Part shown: in pieces, positions 6,281 through 10,085 of the stretch
Layout of the letters: each line of letters starts with the position of its first letter
How positions within the stretch are numbered: position 1 is the first letter of the stretch
Assembly: GCA_947306025.1 (NCBI GenBank)
Contig: CAMZFJ010000035.1
Span: 1 to 10,085 of the forward strand
DNA from: an uncultured Fibrobacter sp.
Lineage (GTDB): Bacteria; Fibrobacterota; Fibrobacteria; Fibrobacterales; Fibrobacteraceae
Direction: 5' to 3'
DNA length: 10,085 bases
Program-made: the position numbers and the translations under genes
The notes under the pieces: model-generated
What the model saw: only the letters and a program-made list of their open reading frames with translations
Database searches by the model: none
What the model was told of the DNA's origin: nothing

Positions 6281-7372
6281 ATGAACTTTTTCACAAAAAT
6301 TGATATTCCCGCGTCTAGTTGGCAAATTGATTACAAATCGCGATTTGCCTTTTTCGGATCGTGCTTTGCGGACAATATTTCGGCGCAGTTCGCATCGCGG
6401 AAATTCAAAGTTTTGGCAAATCCGTTTGGAACGGTGTACAATCCGCTATCAATCGCAAAACAGATTAAAGCGATTGCGGACGGGAAGGTTTTTGGAGAAG
6501 AAGACGTTTTTCAGGACACGCGTTCGGGAAATAACGCAGACAACAACGCCAAAGGAAATAGCGCCGCAACTTGGTATAGCTGGGACGCGCACGGTTCACT
6601 TTCTGGGAAAAGTTGCGAAGAATGCATTGAGAAATTAAATATGGCGGCCACGCGAACGCGAGATTTCTTGAAAAAGGCCGATGTCGTATTTATTACGCTC
6701 GGGACTGCCTTCGTGTACTTTTTGAAATCGCTTCGAGAAAATGGAGACAGTTCAAACGATACAGCGCATGAACAGGTGGTTTCGAATTGCCATAGGCAAG
6801 ACCCTAACATGTTCATTCGTAAAATGATTTCTGTAGACCATGCGGCAAAAGCATTGAAGAGCATCGTGCGAGATTTGCAGAAGATTAAATGCCAAGAAAG
6901 CAGCAAGAATCGCGGGCTGAATATCGTCTTTACGGTTTCGCCATTGAGGCACATGAGCGATGGGGCGCACAACAATACGCTTTCGAAGGCAACACTTCAA
7001 CTTGCTATAGAAAAAGTCATAAAGGAATTTGGCAGCTCCGCCGAAGGGACCCTCGCAAATCCGATTTCCACCATCAGCTACTTTCCGAGTTACGAAATCG
7101 TGATGGACGAGTTGCGCGACTACCGCTTTTACAATAGCGACATGATTCACTTGTCCAAGACCGCCGAAGACTATATCTTCGAGCGCATGGCAGAAACTTA
7201 TTGCAGCGAGCAAACGCGCAACGACATCAAGCAAGTCGAAAAATTCTTGAAAAGTGCGAATCATCGCATACAAGACGCGGACTCGCCTGCTACAGCGGCG
7301 TTTCTGCAAAAGTTGCAAGCTGAAGCAGAAAGACTCGAAAGCCAAATCGCGGGACTTAAGTTAAACGTGTAA
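6281..7372 (+). CDS. GSCFA domain-containing protein (SGNH-hydrolase-like)
   Basis: A 363-residue protein of the GSCFA family (PF08885), a relative of SGNH/GDSL esterases whose substrates are not established. The name motif GSCFAD is at 26-31 (candidate nucleophile Ser27), followed by NPFGTVYNPLSI (47-58), LGTAFVYF (140-147), NCHRQDP (169-175), SPLRHMSDGAHNN (220-232) and YFPSYEIVMDELRDYRFY (267-284). DMIH at 287-290 carries the expected C-terminal histidine, with Leu in place of the usual Pro after it. There is no signal peptide. Two low-complexity stretches (about 79-96 and 151-164) look like insertions between core strands, and the C-terminus (318-360) is probably a coiled coil. The start is set by the family N-terminus even though no ribosome-binding site precedes it. 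It is divergent from the propeller gene and convergent with lipoprotein B, whose terminator begins at its stop codon. A carbohydrate de-acylation role is conjecture. Confidence 0.92.
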   Translation: MNFFTKIDIPASSWQIDYKSRFAFFGSCFADNISAQFASRKFKVLANPFGTVYNPLSIAKQIKAIADGKVFGEEDVFQDTRSGNNADNNAKGNSAATWYSWDAHGSLSGKSCEECIEKLNMAATRTRDFLKKADVVFITLGTAFVYFLKSLRENGDSSNDTAHEQVVSNCHRQDPNMFIRKMISVDHAAKALKSIVRDLQKIKCQESSKNRGLNIVFTVSPLRHMSDGAHNNTLSKATLQLAIEKVIKEFGSSAEGTLANPISTISYFPSYEIVMDELRDYRFYNSDMIHLSKTAEDYIFERMAETYCSEQTRNDIKQVEKFLKSANHRIQDADSPATAAFLQKLQAEAERLESQIAGLKLNV

Positions 7373-7402
7373 AAAAGGAAGGCGGGGCGAGCCCCGTCTT
7401 CC
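7371..7402 (-). terminator. Rho-independent terminator of lipoprotein cassette B, shared with the convergent GSCFA gene
   Basis: Positions 7377-7387 pair with 7392-7402 in an 11-bp stem with one G-U pair and a CGAG loop (7388-7391). On the minus strand six T residues follow (A7371-A7376 on the plus strand), making a strong terminator for cassette B. The T-run overlaps the TAA stop of the GSCFA gene (7370-7372). In the plus direction the hairpin is followed only by CTTTCCTCCTT, so it would be a weaker terminator for GSCFA. Confidence 0.88.
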
Positions 7403-7405
7403 CTT

Positions 7406-7416
7406 TCCTCCTTACA
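7406..7416 (-). repeat. TGTAAGGAGGA copy after lipoprotein B (orphan SD-like)
   Basis: Identical on the minus strand to the ribosome-binding region of both regulators and to the copy at 100-110. It sits between the lipoprotein stop (7458) and the terminator with no start codon behind it. Just upstream on the minus strand, GGGAGGATCA precedes an ATG that is immediately followed by TAA, a start-stop arrangement at plus-strand 7412-7417. Confidence 0.6.
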
Positions 7417-7457
7417 TTGATCCTCCCAACAAAAAAAAACTTAAAATTTCAGGAGAA

Positions 7458-9224
7458 TCAATTCTTTATGCAGCGGACATTCATCATCTCATTCACTTTG
7501 ATTGAATAACCGTTAAAGGCATAGACCGCATTCCAATCCCATTTCAAGTTTTTAATGAATCCTATGCCGTACACCTTGTATTCGCCGGACTTGTAGTATT
7601 TTTCAGCATCTTCCGGGCGAACGACAAAATCCTCTACGGTAATCGGACCAAAACCAATTTCCGGGAAACTGTATGTTCCAATATGCGGGTATTCATCCAT
7701 TGAGACAACATATCCCTGCATTCTGTAACATTGCTGTATCAGCTGGAGCCAATCATTTACGTTGGGTAGCCTCCATCCATTGGGGCACAATCCCTGATAA
7801 TACCCCTTTTCACGCTCGACAGAATCCACGATGGCCATCACCTTATCGTAGCTAGTTGTACCGCTGTCATTGTCCACAGTCACAACGGAAGAATCCAAGT
7901 TCATCGCTTCGTACCATTTATACTTGACCAAAGAATTCCAATATGTAGAATCAAGCGTATAGAACCATTCCGGAACATCACCTTGCCTGTTTTGTGCATT
8001 AAGTTGTTCTTGTTCAGCCTTTAAAGGAGCGATAGCAGCACTGTCTAAAATGGGCGTTACGGTTTCGCTACTATAAGTCAAGTTTTCCGCCATCCACGTC
8101 TGCGTAATTCCATTGAATTCAAAAGTGACCGTCTTATATGTTTTACCATCGCGTTCGTCAGTCATAGTGTTGTCCGCATGCGAAACATCATCCTGAAGAG
8201 TCCGATATGCCGACGCACGCCAGTCACCCGATGAACACTTTATCTTTAAGGTCATTTCAGGACCCAAGAATTCTATTTCTAGCGAATCACCTTCCTTTTC
8301 TGCCGTACATTCTCCACGCCCATAGAGACTTGAGAGGAAGTTGCCGTACATTATTTTGTCTTTTTCGTCGAGTTCGATATCCTTTCGACCATGCCAAATT
8401 CTAGGACTCATGTCTTTTTTGCAGTTGTCCTTGATGGAATCCGGAAGACTGGCAAACGACCCATTTGCATTGAAAATTTCTCTCGCTTGACGATCGATAC
8501 ATGCATCGTAGTCCGTGAAGATACTCACAAAATACACGGCATCCATTTCTTCATAGTAGTACTCTATAGACGTTTTGCCTTCATAAACAAACGGCTTGTT
8601 GTAAAATCCGAAAGCGTCCATTACATCGCGGTCCGCTTGCTGCTTGGCTGCAGCATAAGACGATCCCTGTTTGATCAAATAGAGCAAGCGGGATGTTTCT
8701 AAGGAACTCATCACATTGATAGAGATTCGCTCAGATTTTCGCAAATCAACTACGGCACGGTATAGGCTCCAAGAATACAGGTCACGTGTAGCTACGATGT
8801 ACTCGTCTTGCGTAGTCCACCAATTTACATGATACAAAGGAGACAACTCAAGCATCACGTAGGGGCTGTTCAGTGAAACACTGTCGAACGAGAACATACC
8901 CGAGGAATCTGTGAGGGAGCTGTAAAAAACATTTTCCGTCGTATCGAACGTCACGGAGTCCAGCTCCACCATCCTTACCATGTATCCTTTCTGAAGCGAA
9001 CTCGAGAAGAGCGACGAATCCGACGACTCTTCGTAAGAAATACGCATGGAACGCCCTTTTATGCCTTTAAAAGCATAAACGCCTGTTTCTTCAACAGTTC
9101 CGCCAGTGAGTTCAACAGTTCCGCCAGTGAGAGGGCCATTATTTTCCGAGCACGCTGCGAACACAAAGGCGAGCAGCATCGCCATTTTGCAGACAAATTG
9201 TCCACTAAATTTTGAGTAATTCAT
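7458..9224 (-). CDS. FISUMP-domain surface lipoprotein B
   Basis: A 588-residue paralogue of lipoprotein A with the same architecture. It has a near-identical signal peptide ending at FAAC (Cys25); a linker with a 7-residue tandem repeat LTGGTVE (32-45); a carboxypeptidase-regulatory-like beta domain (about 48-127, with SLTDSSGMFSFDSVSLNSPY); a helical middle (LRKSERISINVMSSLETSRL, then AAAKQQADRDVMDAFGFYN); and a FISUMP domain at 354-588 with DERDGKTYKTV, TWMAENL (377-382), CPNGWRLPN (480-488) and the same RCIKN end. The insertion between the first and second FISUMP motifs differs from copy A (a Gln-rich segment, KAEQEQLNAQNRQ, 402-414). The start has a GAGGAGGA site after the regulator's TAA, 14 bp past the upstream stop. 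It probably forms an operon with regulator B. The function of FISUMP lipoproteins is unknown; a surface-exposed binding role is inferred. Confidence 0.93.
   Translation of the reverse strand: MNYSKFSGQFVCKMAMLLAFVFAACSENNGPLTGGTVELTGGTVEETGVYAFKGIKGRSMRISYEESSDSSLFSSSLQKGYMVRMVELDSVTFDTTENVFYSSLTDSSGMFSFDSVSLNSPYVMLELSPLYHVNWWTTQDEYIVATRDLYSWSLYRAVVDLRKSERISINVMSSLETSRLLYLIKQGSSYAAAKQQADRDVMDAFGFYNKPFVYEGKTSIEYYYEEMDAVYFVSIFTDYDACIDRQAREIFNANGSFASLPDSIKDNCKKDMSPRIWHGRKDIELDEKDKIMYGNFLSSLYGRGECTAEKEGDSLEIEFLGPEMTLKIKCSSGDWRASAYRTLQDDVSHADNTMTDERDGKTYKTVTFEFNGITQTWMAENLTYSSETVTPILDSAAIAPLKAEQEQLNAQNRQGDVPEWFYTLDSTYWNSLVKYKWYEAMNLDSSVVTVDNDSGTTSYDKVMAIVDSVEREKGYYQGLCPNGWRLPNVNDWLQLIQQCYRMQGYVVSMDEYPHIGTYSFPEIGFGPITVEDFVVRPEDAEKYYKSGEYKVYGIGFIKNLKWDWNAVYAFNGYSIKVNEMMNVRCIKN
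9090..9131 (-). repeat. Two perfect 21-bp tandem repeats coding LTGGTVE
   Basis: Positions 9090-9110 and 9111-9131 are identical 21-bp units, in frame within lipoprotein B just after the lipidated cysteine (protein residues 32-45). The unit length is a multiple of three, so copy-number changes would alter the length of the membrane-proximal tether without a frameshift. Lipoprotein A has no such repeat at this point. Confidence 0.92.
9154..9203 (-). repeat. 50-bp identical repeat, signal-peptide copy B
   Basis: Exact copy of 1881-1930, coding the signal peptide of lipoprotein B. Both copies are in the same orientation, about 7.3 kb apart, so recombination between them could delete or duplicate the genes in between or exchange mature domains. 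Confidence 0.9.
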
Positions 9225-9238
9225 ACATTCCTCCTCAT

Positions 9239-10069
9239 TTATTTTTTTAAATCTTGTTTCTTTGTCAGCGGGAAAAGCTGCATATTCAGACGATAAACTT
9301 CGTCCGTGGCAGCATTTTTCCTTGCAATAGCCACAACCCTTTTACGGCAATCGGCAATTTCTTGCACGATTTCGTCGTAGCCTTCTTTAGTGATGCCAAA
9401 CGTGACACCGGAAAAATTTCGTTTATCCGGAGAAACACCTTCAATCGCCTCAAGCGCGAGTTCACCCATTTGGCGGTGCATCGTGCGAACAGCCACAGGC
9501 GTTACCGCCATGGGGCCCGTTGTCAAGGATTTTTCCGTTTGTACGTAATTGCCTTCGGCATTTTTAACCAAGAAGCCACCTTTGACAAGGAAATTCAGTA
9601 CTTCGCTGACTTCGGCGGCGGTAATTTCTGGACGGCAGGCATGAGCAAGCGCAAGCGGTTTTGCGCCAGGCATTGATGGAGCGAGTTCACGGATAACGGG
9701 ATTTTTCCAGCTTTCAAAAAAGCGGAACGAATCGCCTTCCAAGATTTTAGCCTTGTGCGCATCACCAATGGCAAGCATGTTGTTAAAGGCGGCCTTCTTT
9801 TCGACATCCGTTTTCGCATGGTCGAACCGGACCATTTCCGCGAAATATTCACGTTCGTAGTCCACCAAGCGCATGGCATCTGCAACGCGGACTGTCGCCG
9901 TTTCGCTCAAGTTAAAGCGGCCTTCACTCACGTATTTCAGATAAACACGTGAAGAGAATCCGGCTTCGTCAGCGAACTCTTGCCAAGTAAACGCAGATTT
10001 CGCCTTTTTATCGGCGTAGTAATCCGCAATATACTGGCGATAGCTCGTATATTCCAATATTTCTTTCAT
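9239..10069 (-). CDS. TIGR02147/DUF4423 family putative regulator B
   Basis: A 276-residue paralogue of regulator A, collinear along its length. It keeps the N-terminal helix-turn-helix-like part (TWQEFADEAGFSSRVYLKYV, about 28-47), the central winged-helix-like segment (ACRPEITAAEVSEVLNFLVK, then EGNYVQTEK) and the family end motif YRLNMQLFPLTKK. Differences in the first helix-turn-helix (TAAGFSSP against DEAGFSSR) could mean different DNA targets. No signal peptide is present. The start is an ATG with AAGGAGG at good spacing; the promoter lies beyond the right edge. The gene ends in TAA 14 bp before lipoprotein B and probably forms an operon with it. As for copy A, its role as a transcription regulator is a family-level prediction. 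Confidence 0.92.
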   Translation of the reverse strand: MKEILEYTSYRQYIADYYADKKAKSAFTWQEFADEAGFSSRVYLKYVSEGRFNLSETATVRVADAMRLVDYEREYFAEMVRFDHAKTDVEKKAAFNNMLAIGDAHKAKILEGDSFRFFESWKNPVIRELAPSMPGAKPLALAHACRPEITAAEVSEVLNFLVKGGFLVKNAEGNYVQTEKSLTTGPMAVTPVAVRTMHRQMGELALEAIEGVSPDKRNFSGVTFGITKEGYDEIVQEIADCRKRVVAIARKNAATDEVYRLNMQLFPLTKKQDLKK

Positions 10070-10072
10070 TTT

Positions 10073-10083
10073 TCCTCCTTACA
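10073..10083 (-). repeat. TGTAAGGAGGA copy serving as regulator B ribosome-binding site
   Basis: Reads TGTAAGGAGGA on the minus strand, three bases before the ATG of regulator B (10067-10069). It is the fourth identical copy in the window and the outer boundary of cassette B. Only two further bases are visible, so nothing can be said about the promoter. Confidence 0.8.
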
Positions 10084-10085
10084 GC

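Noticed and set aside
6752..7345. A 197-codon open frame on the minus strand opposite the GSCFA gene
   Set aside because: It is antisense to conserved GSCFA motifs, with no start signal and no family resemblance.
131..10069. Composite transposon bounded by duplicated cassettes
   Set aside because: The flanking cassettes are directly repeated, but there is no transposase, terminal inverted repeat or target duplication; ordinary paralogous duplication explains the layout.

Overview
The window looks like chromosomal DNA of a Fibrobacter (F. succinogenes or a close relative). Two protein families first defined as F. succinogenes paralogue families are each present twice: the TIGR02147/DUF4423 putative regulator and the FISUMP-domain (TIGR02145) lipoprotein. 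A secreted multidomain protein with a C-terminal tail of the type IX secretion kind fits the same phylum. This assignment rests on family recognition, not on a database search.

Layout. At both ends, on the minus strand, sits the same two-gene cassette: a TIGR02147 regulator followed after 9-14 bp by a FISUMP surface lipoprotein (copy A: regulator 1961-2794, lipoprotein 131-1951; copy B: regulator 9239-10069, lipoprotein 7458-9224). Each cassette ends in a G+C-rich hairpin with a T-run (59-87 and 7371-7402). The 11-mer TGTAAGGAGGA lies just before each regulator start and again after each lipoprotein stop. Between the cassettes are a large secreted beta-propeller/VCBS-repeat protein (3377-6037, minus, with its own terminator at 3323-3347) and a divergent GSCFA-domain gene (6281-7372, plus), which converges on the end of cassette B.

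The main non-coding stretch (2795-3376) holds a good sigma70-type promoter for cassette A (TTGATT-17-TATATT) and an array of TTTTACGTAAAA palindromes. These form two pairs, each with exactly 32 bp between centres, plus a one-mismatch relative about 65 bp upstream of the predicted transcription start.

How the genes may work together (inference): each regulator and lipoprotein are probably co-transcribed and translationally coupled, so a cytoplasmic DNA-binding protein is co-produced with a cell-surface lipoprotein. The two lipoproteins share an almost identical signal peptide (50 identical bases) and the same domain order, but the mature parts have diverged, as in a shuffled repertoire of surface proteins. 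The central pair (secreted propeller protein and SGNH-like GSCFA protein) suggests polysaccharide-related functions, without a provable substrate. I saw no RNA genes, CRISPR arrays, insertion sequences or phage genes.
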